64,000 nucleotides of DNA, taken from positions 1 to 64,000 of the forward strand of contig JBBQFL010000024.1 in assembly GCA_038321965.1 (NCBI GenBank), given 5' to 3'. This DNA comes from UKL13-2 sp038321965. GTDB taxonomy: Bacteria; Pseudomonadota; Gammaproteobacteria; Burkholderiales; Usitatibacteraceae. The notes beneath the pieces were generated by a model, which was not told the DNA's origin, made no database searches, and was given only the letters and a program-made list of their open reading frames with translations. Shown one piece after another: positions 44,051 through 52,191 of this stretch; within the stretch, counting starts at the first letter, position 1, and each line of letters starts with the position of its first letter. A program made the translations under genes and the position numbers.

Positions 44051-44779
44051 ATGGCCGGACATAGTAAATGGGCAAATATCCAGCACCGCAAAGGTCGCCA
44101 GGATGCCAAGCGCGGCAAGATTTTCACGCGCCTTATCAAGGAAATTACCGTTGCCTCGCGCATGGGCGGGGCCGAGTCTGGCGCCAATCCGCGCCTGCGC
44201 CTCGCGATGGATAAAGCCTTCGAAAACAATATGCCCAAAGACACTGTCGAGCGTGCGATCAAGCGCGGCGCGGGTGAGCTTGAGGGAGTCAACTACGAAG
44301 AAATTCGTTACGAGGGGTACGGGATTGGCGGCGCGGCGGTGATGGTCGACTGCATGACCGACAACCGGGTGCGTACCGTTGCCGAAGTGCGGCACGCGTT
44401 TTCCAAGTACGGTGGCAATATGGGTACCGACGGTTCGGTCGCCTTCCTGTTCAAGCATTGCGGCACATTGCTGTTTGCGCCAGGCACCAGTGAAGAAAAG
44501 CTCATGGAAGCGGCCCTTGAGTCCGGCGCCGAGGATGTGGTTACAAACGACGATGGTTCGTTCGAGGTGGTCACCGGCCCTTATGAATTCTCGACCGTAA
44601 AAGCGGCACTGGAAAAAGCCGGGTTCAAGGCAGAGTTCGGCGAGGTCACCATGAAAGCAACTACCGAAGCCATGTTGACTGGTGACGACGCGGTGAAAAT
44701 GCAGAAGCTGCTTGATGCCATAGAAGCGCTTGATGACGTACAGGATGTTTACACTTCCGCCGTCATGGATGAGGCCTGA
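44051..44779 (+). CDS. yebC: YebC/PmpR family transcriptional regulator
   Basis: A 242 aa cytosolic protein beginning MAGHSKWANIQHRKGRQDAKRGKIFTRLIKEITVASRMGG, the near-invariant YebC/TACO1 N-terminus. Three alpha/beta domains follow, ending in the acidic QDVYTSA tail. YebC has been described as a transcription factor and, more recently, as a translation factor at polyproline stretches; which applies here is unknown. ATG 44051 is chosen over an upstream ATG at 43994. The ybjQ gene starts at the base after its stop. Confidence 0.95.
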   Translation: MAGHSKWANIQHRKGRQDAKRGKIFTRLIKEITVASRMGGAESGANPRLRLAMDKAFENNMPKDTVERAIKRGAGELEGVNYEEIRYEGYGIGGAAVMVDCMTDNRVRTVAEVRHAFSKYGGNMGTDGSVAFLFKHCGTLLFAPGTSEEKLMEAALESGAEDVVTNDDGSFEVVTGPYEFSTVKAALEKAGFKAEFGEVTMKATTEAMLTGDDAVKMQKLLDAIEALDDVQDVYTSAVMDEA

Positions 44780-45094
44780 GTGTCTATCCTGATTACCACC
44801 ACATCGAACATCGAAGGTAAGCGCATCGTGCGCTACCTGGGGCTGGTCACGGGTGAGGCCAGCGCTGAGGTACAGCTGGTATCTGAAAAGCCAGTGACGA
44901 GTTTTGCCGATACCTATCACAAGGCGGTTCCGGGAGTGCGTGACAACGCCTTGCGCGGGGCGATGCAGGGCGCGGAACAGGTTGGGGCCAACGCCATTGT
45001 CGGCGCGCGCATCGACTACATCATTCACGGCAGCGGCCGGGGCATGGTCATGGTCTCAGTCTCCGGCACAGCGGTGGTGACCGAGGATCTTTGA
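44780..45094 (+). CDS. ybjQ: YbjQ family (UPF0145) protein
   Basis: A 104 aa protein: ITTTSNIEGKRIVRYLGLVTGE, LRGAMQGAEQVGANAIVGARIDY and GRGMVMVSVSGTAVV are the diagnostic segments of the YbjQ/heavy-metal-binding UPF0145 fold, which forms pentamers. Biochemical role unclear. It starts at GTG 44780 immediately after yebC; its stop codon shares one base with the start of the acetyltransferase gene. Confidence 0.9.
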   Translation: MSILITTTSNIEGKRIVRYLGLVTGEASAEVQLVSEKPVTSFADTYHKAVPGVRDNALRGAMQGAEQVGANAIVGARIDYIIHGSGRGMVMVSVSGTAVVTEDL

Positions 45095-45666
45095 TGGATG
45101 CACTCGCGCAAGCGCGTTTGCTGACCATACCAGAGCAAATTGATACAGAGCGGATGATTTTGCGCGCCGCACGGGTGGGTGATGGACCGGCGACGTTTGC
45201 GGCAGTACTCGAATCGGTCAATGAACTTGCGCCTTGGATGCCATGGGTGCACCCGGAGCCCAAACTCGCAGGGTCTGAAGAGTTTAATCAGCAGGCGCAA
45301 ATCAAATGGACGACACGCGAGATGCTCGATTTCCAGTGGATCGACAGGGTCACAGGTGAGCTGATCGGTAAAGGTGGCTTCCACACCATCAATTGGGAAG
45401 TCCCAAAATTTGAAATCGGCTATTGGGTGAGGACGTCGATGTCCGGTCGTGGCTATTGCACCGAAGCAGTCAACGCGCTCGTGGCGTTTTCGACAGAGCA
45501 TTTGGGCGCAAATCGGCTGGATATATGCAGCGATCCGCGCAATGCGCGAAGCCGGCGTATCGCAGAGCGATGCGGTTTCTCATTGGAGGGCATACACCGG
45601 CGCAATATGCGCGACCCCTACGGCGGCCTGCGCGACTCGTGCATGTATGCAAGGGTCCCCGAGTGA
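45094..45666 (+). CDS. GNAT acetyltransferase, RimJ/RimL-like
   Basis: A 190 aa acetyltransferase: TERMILRAARVGDGPA near the N-terminus, VRTSMSGRGYCTEAVNALVAFSTEHLGANRLDI as motif A with the acetyl-CoA loop, and NARSRRIAERCGFSLEGIHRR as motif B. Closest in style to ribosomal-protein or spermidine acetyltransferases. Start ATG 45094 overlaps the ybjQ TGA by one base. The stop overlaps ruvC (GTGA), so it heads the ruv transcription unit by coupling. Confidence 0.86.
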   Translation: MDALAQARLLTIPEQIDTERMILRAARVGDGPATFAAVLESVNELAPWMPWVHPEPKLAGSEEFNQQAQIKWTTREMLDFQWIDRVTGELIGKGGFHTINWEVPKFEIGYWVRTSMSGRGYCTEAVNALVAFSTEHLGANRLDICSDPRNARSRRIAERCGFSLEGIHRRNMRDPYGGLRDSCMYARVPE

Positions 45667-46181
45667 GAATCCTCGGCCTCGACCCCGGTCTGCGTGTGAC
45701 CGGTTATGGCGTGATCGAAAAAACCGGCTCATCGCTCACCTACATATCCAGCGGTTGCATCAAATCGCCGACCGGTGAGCTGCCGGACCGTCTAAAAAAC
45801 ATACTCAATTCCGTGCAGGAGGTCATTTCGCGTTACGTGCCGGGTGAAGTGGCCGTCGAAAAAGTGTTCGTCAACGTGAATCCGCAATCGACCCTGTTGC
45901 TCGGCCAGGCGCGCGGAGCAGCCATCTGTGCGGCAGTGGCACAGAATCTGCCAGTTTCCGAATACACTGCACTCCAGGTCAAACAGGCGGTAGTCGGCAA
46001 TGGCCACGCAACGAAAGAGCAGGTACAGGAAATGGTCAAGCGATTGTTGAAATTGTCGGGCTATCCCAGCGCGGACGCGGCAGATGCGCTCGCCTGCGCC
46101 ATCTGCCACGCACATGGAGGTGCACTTGCGGGTATGAGCACCCGAGGGTACCGGGTGAAGGGCGGGAGACTGGTGAAATGA
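45663..46181 (+). CDS. ruvC: Holliday junction resolvase RuvC
   Basis: Endonuclease that cuts Holliday junctions after RuvAB migration. The 172 aa form from GTG 45663 begins VRILGLDPGLRVTGYGVIE, with catalytic Asp7 in GLDPG; the other acidic residues are in VAVEKVFVN and near the C-terminus in DAADALACAICHAH. The start overlaps the stop of the upstream acetyltransferase by four bases, supporting this over the longer frame from 45423. The stop overlaps the DUF559 start (ATGA). Confidence 0.97.
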   Translation: MRILGLDPGLRVTGYGVIEKTGSSLTYISSGCIKSPTGELPDRLKNILNSVQEVISRYVPGEVAVEKVFVNVNPQSTLLLGQARGAAICAAVAQNLPVSEYTALQVKQAVVGNGHATKEQVQEMVKRLLKLSGYPSADAADALACAICHAHGGALAGMSTRGYRVKGGRLVK

Positions 46182-46726
46182 GCGACGAAAAGGCGATCGA
46201 GCGCCCAACCTCTGAACTGCAGAACGTGCGGAGAGTTGTCGCGAAGGCTCGCAAGTTGAGACGCAGTTCAACGGACGTAGAGCGGAAACTCTGGCATCGA
46301 ATTCGCGACAAACAAATTGACGAGTTTCGCTTCCGGCGTCAGCGACCGATTGGAAAATATATTGTTGATTTTGTTTGTCTGGATGCGATGCTGATTGTTG
46401 AGTTGGACGGGGGACAGCATGCTGAGGATGCTGCATATGATCAAAAGAGAACCGCATTTCTTGAGTCTCTGGGTTATCGGGTGTTGCGGTTTTGGAATAA
46501 TGAGGTGATTGAGAATATGGATGGCGTGTTGCAGCGGCTGCAGGAGAACTTGCTTCGTTCTCGCGCTAACCCCACCCTAACCCTCACCTTGGCAGGGGAG
46601 GGAACTGATCGCGCGAACGGGGAGATCGCCGCAGGGACTCCTTCCCTCGCCCAGCGGGGGAAGGTTGGGATGGGGGTGCGGCAGAAGCACGCAGGAAACA
46701 AAAAAGCCGAAAAGGACAAGAAATGA
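46178..46726 (+). CDS. DUF559 (Vsr-like) endonuclease-domain protein inside the ruv operon
   Basis: A 182 aa protein. Residues about 20-130 form the DUF559 domain (ARKLRRSSTDVERKLWHRIRDKQ, FRRQRPIGKYIVDFVCLDAMLIVELDGGQH, YDQKRTAFLESLGYRVLRFWNNEVIENMDGVL), related to Vsr and restriction-type nucleases with Asp/Glu active-site residues (D69 and E77-x-D79 region). Residues about 131-168 are encoded by a GC-rich palindromic repeat (46570-46675) and look like translated junk; the C-terminus is Lys-rich. Both ends are translationally coupled (ATGA with ruvC and with ruvA). ruvC, ruvA and ruvB normally adjoin, so this gene is an insert. Function unknown. Confidence 0.85.
   Translation: MSDEKAIERPTSELQNVRRVVAKARKLRRSSTDVERKLWHRIRDKQIDEFRFRRQRPIGKYIVDFVCLDAMLIVELDGGQHAEDAAYDQKRTAFLESLGYRVLRFWNNEVIENMDGVLQRLQENLLRSRANPTLTLTLAGEGTDRANGEIAAGTPSLAQRGKVGMGVRQKHAGNKKAEKDKK
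46570..46675 (+). repeat. GC-rich palindromic repeat within the DUF559 gene
   Basis: The outer arms CCCCACCCTAACC (46570-46582) and GGTTGGGATGGGG (46663-46675) pair at 11 of 13 positions; inside are a GGCAGGGGAGGG block and a CCTTCCCTCGCCC block. Repeats of this composition are widely dispersed in proteobacterial genomes and often adjoin DUF559 genes. It forms the 3' end of the coding sequence without shifting the frame. Confidence 0.65.
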
Positions 46727-47307
46727 TCGGTCGCCTATCCGGCACGCTGCTCGAAAAAAATCCCCCCCAAGTCCTGCTCGACGTGAGCGGCGTCGGCTAT
46801 GAAATCGACGTGCCAATGAGCACCTTCTACAACCTGCCAAAAATCGGCGAGAAAGTCGCGCTGTTCACACAGCTGATCGTCCGTGAAGACGCCCATCTAC
46901 TCTATGGTTTCGGCACTGAATCGGAACGCGCCACGTTCAAACAGCTGCTCAAGGTCAGCGGTGTCGGCCCCAAAGTCGGATTGGCTGTATTGTCCGGCAT
47001 GAGCGTGAATGACCTCGCGGAAGCGGTGGCAACGCAAGAGAGCGGGCGGCTCACCAAGGTGCCGGGCATCGGCAAGAAAACGGCAGAGCGTCTGCTCCTT
47101 GAGCTAAAAGACAAGCTGACAGTCGATGTGCGCATCGCGATTGGTGGCGCACCGGCAATTGCCTCCTCAGCATCCGATATCCTGAATGCGCTGATGTCGC
47201 TGGGTTACAACGAAAAAGAGGCGTTGTACGCCATCAAGCAGTTGCCTAAAGATGTAACGGTGTCGGACGGCATTCGCCAGGCGCTGAAGTTGCTCTCAAA
47301 ATCCTGA
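46723..47307 (+). CDS. ruvA: Holliday junction branch migration protein RuvA
   Basis: DNA-binding subunit of the RuvAB branch-migration complex. A 194 aa protein beginning MIGRLSGTLLEKNPPQVLLDVSGVGYEIDVPMSTF (oligonucleotide-binding domain), then two helix-hairpin-helix motifs (LLKVSGVGPKVGLAVLS and LTKVPGIGKKTAERLLLELK), and the C-terminal RuvB-interacting domain (ILNALMSLGYNEKEALYAIKQLP). The start overlaps the DUF559 stop; ruvB follows after 30 bases. Confidence 0.98.
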   Translation: MIGRLSGTLLEKNPPQVLLDVSGVGYEIDVPMSTFYNLPKIGEKVALFTQLIVREDAHLLYGFGTESERATFKQLLKVSGVGPKVGLAVLSGMSVNDLAEAVATQESGRLTKVPGIGKKTAERLLLELKDKLTVDVRIAIGGAPAIASSASDILNALMSLGYNEKEALYAIKQLPKDVTVSDGIRQALKLLSKS

Positions 47308-47337
47308 ATTGCTGCATCCGTCACGTAAAATGCGCTA

Positions 47338-48369
47338 ATGATCGAAGAAGACCGACTTATCTCCGGTGGTAAAGCCTCTGTGCATGAAGAAGCGCAAGAG
47401 CGCGCTCTCCGCCCGAAGCTGCTGCAGGAGTATGTCGGACAGCAAAAGATCCGCGATCAACTTTCCATTTTCATCGAAGCAGCGCGCACCCGCAAAGAGC
47501 CGCTGGATCACACGTTGCTGTTCGGCCCGCCTGGTCTGGGAAAGACCACGCTGGCGCACATCATCGCGCGTGAGATGGGCGTGAATCTGAAGCACACTTC
47601 GGGCCCGGTCCTGGAGCGCGCCGGCGACTTGGCAGCCATGCTGACCAACCTCGAACCAAATGATGTCTTGTTTATCGACGAGATTCACCGCCTAAATCCC
47701 GTCGTGGAAGAAATTCTCTATCCGGCGTTGGAGGACTATCAGATCGACATCATGATTGGCGAGGGGCCGGCCGCGCGCTCAGTGAAACTCGATCTCCCGC
47801 CGTTCACTCTGGTAGGTGCGACCACCCGCGCCGGTATGCTGACCAATCCGCTGCGTGATCGCTTCGGCATCGTTGCCAGGCTGGAATTTTATTCGCCGGC
47901 GGAGTTGAAGCTGATCGTTGCGCGATCTGCCAATTTGCTTAACGTCCCCGTGGACGACGACGGCGCCCAGGAAATCGCTTTGCGCGCGCGCGGGACGCCG
48001 CGTATCGCCAATCGCCTGTTGCGCCGCGTGCGCGATTTCGCGCAAGTGAAGGCAAGCGGATTCGTCGATAAGTCGGTGGCTGATGACGCATTGAAAATGC
48101 TCGATGTCGATCAAGTCGGCCTCGACATGATGGATCGCAAGATGTTGTTATGCATCATCGAGAAATTTGCCGGGGGGCCGGTCGGTGTGGAGAATCTGGC
48201 TGCTGCCATCGGCGAAGAACGAGACACGATCGAGGATGTACTTGAGCCATATCTGATTCAGCAGGGCTACCTGCAAAGGACGCCTCGCGGACGCATGGCG
48301 ACGCTTCTTAGTTTTCAGCACTTTGGCATTACTGCGCCCGCTAGTAATCCCGTGCCGGAGCTCTTTTAG
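47338..48369 (+). CDS. ruvB: Holliday junction branch migration ATPase RuvB
   Basis: AAA+ motor of the RuvAB complex, 343 aa. Walker A GPPGLGKT at about residues 63-70, Walker B VLFIDEIHRLNP, sensor 1 LVGATTRAG and arginine-finger region LRDRFGIVARLEFY are intact, with the C-terminal winged helix (GYLQRTPRGRMATL). ATG 47338 begins MIEEDRLIS. Its TAG overlaps the GTG of ybgC. Confidence 0.98.
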   Translation: MIEEDRLISGGKASVHEEAQERALRPKLLQEYVGQQKIRDQLSIFIEAARTRKEPLDHTLLFGPPGLGKTTLAHIIAREMGVNLKHTSGPVLERAGDLAAMLTNLEPNDVLFIDEIHRLNPVVEEILYPALEDYQIDIMIGEGPAARSVKLDLPPFTLVGATTRAGMLTNPLRDRFGIVARLEFYSPAELKLIVARSANLLNVPVDDDGAQEIALRARGTPRIANRLLRRVRDFAQVKASGFVDKSVADDALKMLDVDQVGLDMMDRKMLLCIIEKFAGGPVGVENLAAAIGEERDTIEDVLEPYLIQQGYLQRTPRGRMATLLSFQHFGITAPASNPVPELF

Positions 48370-48812
48370 TGGCCAAGTTATCCCTGAAGAATGCCCAGCA
48401 ATCGCCGCTATTCAGCTTCGACTTCCCGCAGCGCGTCTACTTCGAAGATACCGACGCCGGTGGCGTTGTCTATCACGCACAGTACATAAAATTCCTCGAA
48501 CGCGCACGCACTGAGTGGCTGCGATATCTTGGATTTACCAACAGCGAACTTGAGCGCAAATACAAGATGCTGTTCGTCGTCAGCGAGATCGCGGTTGAAT
48601 TCATCAAACCCGCCAAACTCGACGATTCCATCAACATCAGCGTTTCAATTGAAAACCTCGGGCGCGTACGGGTGACGTTTCACCAGGAAATCCGCCGCGG
48701 TGAAGAGTCGCTGGTGAAAGCCCGGGTAACCGTGGCGACAGTCGCGGCTGAAACCTTCAAGCCGATTGAGATTCCAACGGACGTGAGAAAGAAAATGGAG
48801 GCTTCGTGCTGA
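48369..48812 (+). CDS. ybgC: Tol-Pal-associated acyl-CoA thioesterase YbgC
   Basis: Hot-dog-fold thioesterase (4-hydroxybenzoyl-CoA thioesterase family), 147 aa. The motif YFEDTDAGGVVYHAQYIKFLERARTEWLR contains the catalytic Asp (DTDAGG). It is the standard first gene of the tol-pal operon and is linked to phospholipid or acyl-CoA turnover at the division site. It starts at GTG 48369, sharing a base with the ruvB stop. tolQ starts seven bases before its end. Confidence 0.95.
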   Translation: MAKLSLKNAQQSPLFSFDFPQRVYFEDTDAGGVVYHAQYIKFLERARTEWLRYLGFTNSELERKYKMLFVVSEIAVEFIKPAKLDDSINISVSIENLGRVRVTFHQEIRRGEESLVKARVTVATVAAETFKPIEIPTDVRKKMEASC

Positions 48813-49489
48813 ATCTCTCAAATGACATGGCGATTTTGTCGCTGGTCGCGCATGCATCGATCATCGTCAAGATTGTGATGGGGATATTGTTGCTGGCCTC
48901 GATGATGTCGTGGTGGTATATCTTCGTGAAAATGTTCTCTGTCCGCACCGCCAAGGCCCAGGCAGAGGAGTTCGAGCGCGAGTTCTGGGGCGGCACTGAT
49001 CTTGTTGGCCTCTACCAGCGCGCCAGCTCAGGGCAATATGAACCAGCCGGGATGGAGAAGATTTTCGAGGCGGGCTTCAAGGAATATTTAAAACTCAAAA
49101 GTCGCAGTGGCTCCGACATTGGCGCACTGATGGATGGCACGCGCCGGGCGATGAAAGCGACGTTTCAGCGCGAACTAGATTATCTGGAGGCGCATTTATC
49201 TTTTCTCGCCACCGTCGGCTCGGTTAGCCCCTATATCGGCCTGTTCGGCACAGTCTGGGGAATCATGAATTCTTTTCGCAGTCTGACCAATATGGCGCAA
49301 GCCACACTTGCGCAGGTTGCGCCCGGCATGGCCGAAGCATTGATTGCAACTGCCATTGGTTTGTTCGCGGCGATTCCTGCGGTGATTGCCTATAACAAAT
49401 ACACGGCCGAAATTGATCGTTTGGCCAACCGCTACGAGAGCTTCATGGAAGAGTTCACCAATATTCTGCAGCGCCAGGCGGTGCATTAA
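48806..49489 (+). CDS. tolQ: Tol-Pal system proton channel subunit TolQ
   Basis: MotA/TolQ/ExbB proton-channel protein of the inner membrane that, with TolR, energises TolA. A 227 aa protein with three membrane helices (about residues 15-38, 131-153 and 165-190), the last two containing the conserved LSFLATVGSVSPYIGLFGTVWGIMNSF and PGMAEALIATAIGLFAAIPAVIAYN segments. It starts at GTG 48806 with GGAGG upstream (ATG at 48827 is a shorter alternative) and overlaps ybgC. tolR follows one base later. Confidence 0.97.
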   Translation: MLNLSNDMAILSLVAHASIIVKIVMGILLLASMMSWWYIFVKMFSVRTAKAQAEEFEREFWGGTDLVGLYQRASSGQYEPAGMEKIFEAGFKEYLKLKSRSGSDIGALMDGTRRAMKATFQRELDYLEAHLSFLATVGSVSPYIGLFGTVWGIMNSFRSLTNMAQATLAQVAPGMAEALIATAIGLFAAIPAVIAYNKYTAEIDRLANRYESFMEEFTNILQRQAVH

Positions 49490-49490
49490 T

Positions 49491-49901
49491 ATGCGCCGAC
49501 GCCGTCGCGCCATGGCAGAAATAAACGTTGTCCCCTACATCGACGTGATGCTGGTGTTGCTGATCATCTTCATGGTGGTGGCGCCGTCGATTCAGCCCGG
49601 GCAGATTGATCTGCCCAGTGTCGGGCAGGCGGTGAATCCGACGGTTGCACCGTTGGAGATTCGCATCAAGCGGGACGGCACCATCTCGCTGGTCGACCGG
49701 CAAAAAGGTGGACAGGAACAGACCGTGGCGCGCGACAATCTCTTGCAGGCAGTCAAAGCCATTCAATCCAATCACGCCGATCAGGCGGTTGTGATCAACG
49801 CTGACAAGAATCTGAAGTATGACGACGTACTGCGCGTCATGGACAGCTTGCAGGCAGGCAAGATCAAGCGCGTCGGGCTCCTGGTCAAACCAGACAAATA
49901 G
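49491..49901 (+). CDS. tolR: Tol-Pal system protein TolR
   Basis: Partner of TolQ in the proton-driven motor. 136 aa: short basic N-terminus, single membrane helix INVVPYIDVMLVLLIIFMVVAP, with the essential Asp in the YIDVM motif, and a periplasmic ExbD/TolR domain ending KRVGLLVKP. ATG 49491 sits between tolQ and tolA; the upstream frame from 49386 lies in tolQ and is not used. tolA begins one base after the stop. Confidence 0.96.
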   Translation: MRRRRRAMAEINVVPYIDVMLVLLIIFMVVAPSIQPGQIDLPSVGQAVNPTVAPLEIRIKRDGTISLVDRQKGGQEQTVARDNLLQAVKAIQSNHADQAVVINADKNLKYDDVLRVMDSLQAGKIKRVGLLVKPDK

Positions 49902-49902
49902 C

Positions 49903-50754
49903 ATGACCTATCCACCGCCCGCATCGAGCAGGCATCGCAGATCGCCGTTAATCACCCGGTCTGAACCTGGTAAATGGCCGGCTGCGCTGTTGGCGGTGAT
50001 TGTGCACGGGGGCTTTTTCGCGTTGATCGTATTCGGCGTGTCGTGGCAGGTAAAGCTACCGGAACCGGCCGTCGCTGAACTTTGGGACCAGTTGCCGCCA
50101 ATTCAAAATGCCGTTGCCGTGCCAGAACCGCCTGCGCCGGTTGTCGAGCCTGAGCCGGAACCAGTCAAACCGGATCCTCCGAAGGTAGAGAAAATTGTAG
50201 AGCCGAAGATTGTGCCGAAGATAGAAAAGGCACCGCCGCAGCCCAGCCAGGCAGACATTCAACTGCAGGCCAAGCGGGAAAAGCTTGAAAAGCTCGAACG
50301 TGAAAAGAAGCTGCGCGAGGAAAAGGCGCAGCAGGACAAACAAAAACTGGCTGACATTGAAAAGAAACGCAAAGAAGATGAAGCGAAACTGAAAGCCGCA
50401 CAGAAAGTTGCGGAGGATCGTCTGCGGGCTGAACAGGCTGCCAAAGGCACTGCGGCTGCGAGCGCACGTAACGCCGCACAAGCGGATTACGCCAACAAGA
50501 TTGCCAGGTTGATACGGGACCGTGCCAACATCCCTGACTCGGTCACCGGCCGACCGGAAGTGTCAGTGCGTCTTCGGCTGCTGGTCAATGGTGTGATTCT
50601 GGATGCGCAAGTTGTGAAGTCGTCTGGCGATAAAGTTTATGATGATGCTGTCGAGCGCGCCATCAATGGTATTCGCAATTGGCCTCAGCCGGAAAATGCC
50701 GATTTGTTCGGTGGCCGTCGTGAACTAAATCTGAACATCCGACACGAACGCTAG
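49903..50754 (+). CDS. tolA: Tol-Pal system protein TolA
   Basis: Periplasm-spanning link between TolQR and Pal/TolB. 283 aa: N-terminal membrane helix (PAALLAVIVHGGFFALIVFGV), a Pro/Glu/Val-rich stretch (about 70-110), a long charged coiled coil of Lys/Glu/Ala (about 110-190, e.g. KLEKLEREKKLREEKAQQDKQKL) and a compact C-terminal TonB-like domain (RPEVSVRLRLLVNGVILDAQVVKSSGD ... RELNLNIRHER). The coiled coil is shorter than in E. coli TolA (421 aa), as is usual in betaproteobacteria. tolB follows after 32 bases. Confidence 0.96.
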   Translation: MTYPPPASSRHRRSPLITRSEPGKWPAALLAVIVHGGFFALIVFGVSWQVKLPEPAVAELWDQLPPIQNAVAVPEPPAPVVEPEPEPVKPDPPKVEKIVEPKIVPKIEKAPPQPSQADIQLQAKREKLEKLEREKKLREEKAQQDKQKLADIEKKRKEDEAKLKAAQKVAEDRLRAEQAAKGTAAASARNAAQADYANKIARLIRDRANIPDSVTGRPEVSVRLRLLVNGVILDAQVVKSSGDKVYDDAVERAINGIRNWPQPENADLFGGRRELNLNIRHER

Positions 50755-50786
50755 AGTCAATTACATACACAACGCCAAACACATAT

Positions 50787-52091
50787 ATGCTTAAGCGAAT
50801 CAATATTTCTGCTTTGATGGCCAACGTCGTGGTCGGCCTGATGCTGATCACCGCACCTGCGCGGGCGCAGTTGACCATCAACGTAGAGACCAGCTCTGGT
50901 CGCCAGGTGCCCATCGCCATCGCGCCGTTTGCGCTCGAGGCTGGCGCGCCACAGAACATCACGCCACTGATCGCAGACAATCTTGCGCGTTCCGGCATGT
51001 TTCGCATCGTCAATACGGTGGGAATCAGCAACCTGCCAACCGAACCGTCTCAGGTGAATTTCGTCGATTGGTCCAGTCGCGCCACCGAAGCGTTGGTCAT
51101 CGGTGGCATCAAGCCGTTACCCGATGGGCGATATGAAGTAAATTACCGGCTTTTCGACGTTGCCAAGCAGAACCAGTTGGCGACGACTTCATACACGGTG
51201 GGGGCATCGCAATTGCGCGCCACTGCGCACAAGATTTCCGACGAAATCTACGAGAAACTGATCGGTGAGCGCGGTGTGTTTTCGACGCGCATCGCCTATG
51301 TCCTGAAGCGTGGGTCGCGATTCGAGCTGCAGGTCGCGGACGCGGACGGCTTCAATCCCCAGGCGGTGTTGTCGTCACTCGAGCCGATTGGTGCCCCGAA
51401 ATGGTCGCCCGATGGAAACAAGATCGCCTACGTTTCTTTTGAAAGCCGCAAGTCGACCGTGATCGTTCAAGACTTGGTAACTGGACAGCGCAGAGTCGTA
51501 GCCAATTTTCGTGGTGACAATACCGCACCGAACTGGTCGCCGGACGGCAGCAAACTGGTCATTTCGCTGTCCAAGGACGATATCTCGCAGATTTACGTCA
51601 TCCCCGCCGGTGGCGGAGAAGCCACGCGGCTGATGCAAAGCAACTCGATAGATTCTGGTGCAACCTTTACGCCGGATGGAAAAGACATCATTTTTTTCTC
51701 CGATCGCTCCGGTGGCCCGCAACTGTATCGCGTGCCAGCCACGGGAGGAGAGGCGAAGAGACTGACCTTCGAGGGGTCGTACAACACCACGCCGCGCCTG
51801 AGCCCGGATGGCAAATTGGTTGCCTTCGTCAATCGCGAAGGCAGCAGGCTGCGTATCGCCGTGCTTGAACTCGCGACTGGACAGCGTACCATCCTCACCG
51901 ATGGCCCGCTCGACGACAGCCCGAGTTTTTCGCCCAATGGCCGTACCATTCTGTACGAAGACAAATCCGGTGGGCGCGGCAAGCTGGGCGAGGTTTCCGC
52001 AGATGGTCGCTTCAAGTTGAAGCTATCATCGCAGTCAGGCGACGTGCGAGAACCCGCCTGGGGGCCGTTCGGTTCGTCCGGTGCACGATGA
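50787..52091 (+). CDS. tolB: Tol-Pal system beta-propeller protein TolB
   Basis: Periplasmic partner of Pal and TolA. 434 aa with a signal peptide (cleavage after PARAQ). The N-terminal anticodon-like domain (VPIAIAPFALEAGAPQNITPLIADNL ...) is followed by a six-bladed beta propeller of repeated SPDGxKIAYVSF/SPDGKLVAF units, e.g. GAPKWSPDGNKIAYVSF and TPRLSPDGKLVAFVNRE. Standard length. pal follows after 100 bases. Confidence 0.97.
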   Translation: MLKRINISALMANVVVGLMLITAPARAQLTINVETSSGRQVPIAIAPFALEAGAPQNITPLIADNLARSGMFRIVNTVGISNLPTEPSQVNFVDWSSRATEALVIGGIKPLPDGRYEVNYRLFDVAKQNQLATTSYTVGASQLRATAHKISDEIYEKLIGERGVFSTRIAYVLKRGSRFELQVADADGFNPQAVLSSLEPIGAPKWSPDGNKIAYVSFESRKSTVIVQDLVTGQRRVVANFRGDNTAPNWSPDGSKLVISLSKDDISQIYVIPAGGGEATRLMQSNSIDSGATFTPDGKDIIFFSDRSGGPQLYRVPATGGEAKRLTFEGSYNTTPRLSPDGKLVAFVNREGSRLRIAVLELATGQRTILTDGPLDDSPSFSPNGRTILYEDKSGGRGKLGEVSADGRFKLKLSSQSGDVREPAWGPFGSSGAR

Positions 52092-52191
52092 GCGTGGGCT
52101 AACGTGCGCAAGCGTACACATTCCCAACGCAAAAGAATAAACTAACCGCTGCACATTGAATTAACTCGTTACCTACTGAAGGGATAAAAAC

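Noticed and set aside
44000..45028. 342-codon open frame opposite yebC and ybjQ
   Set aside because: Shadow of two well-supported genes; composition is unlike a protein.
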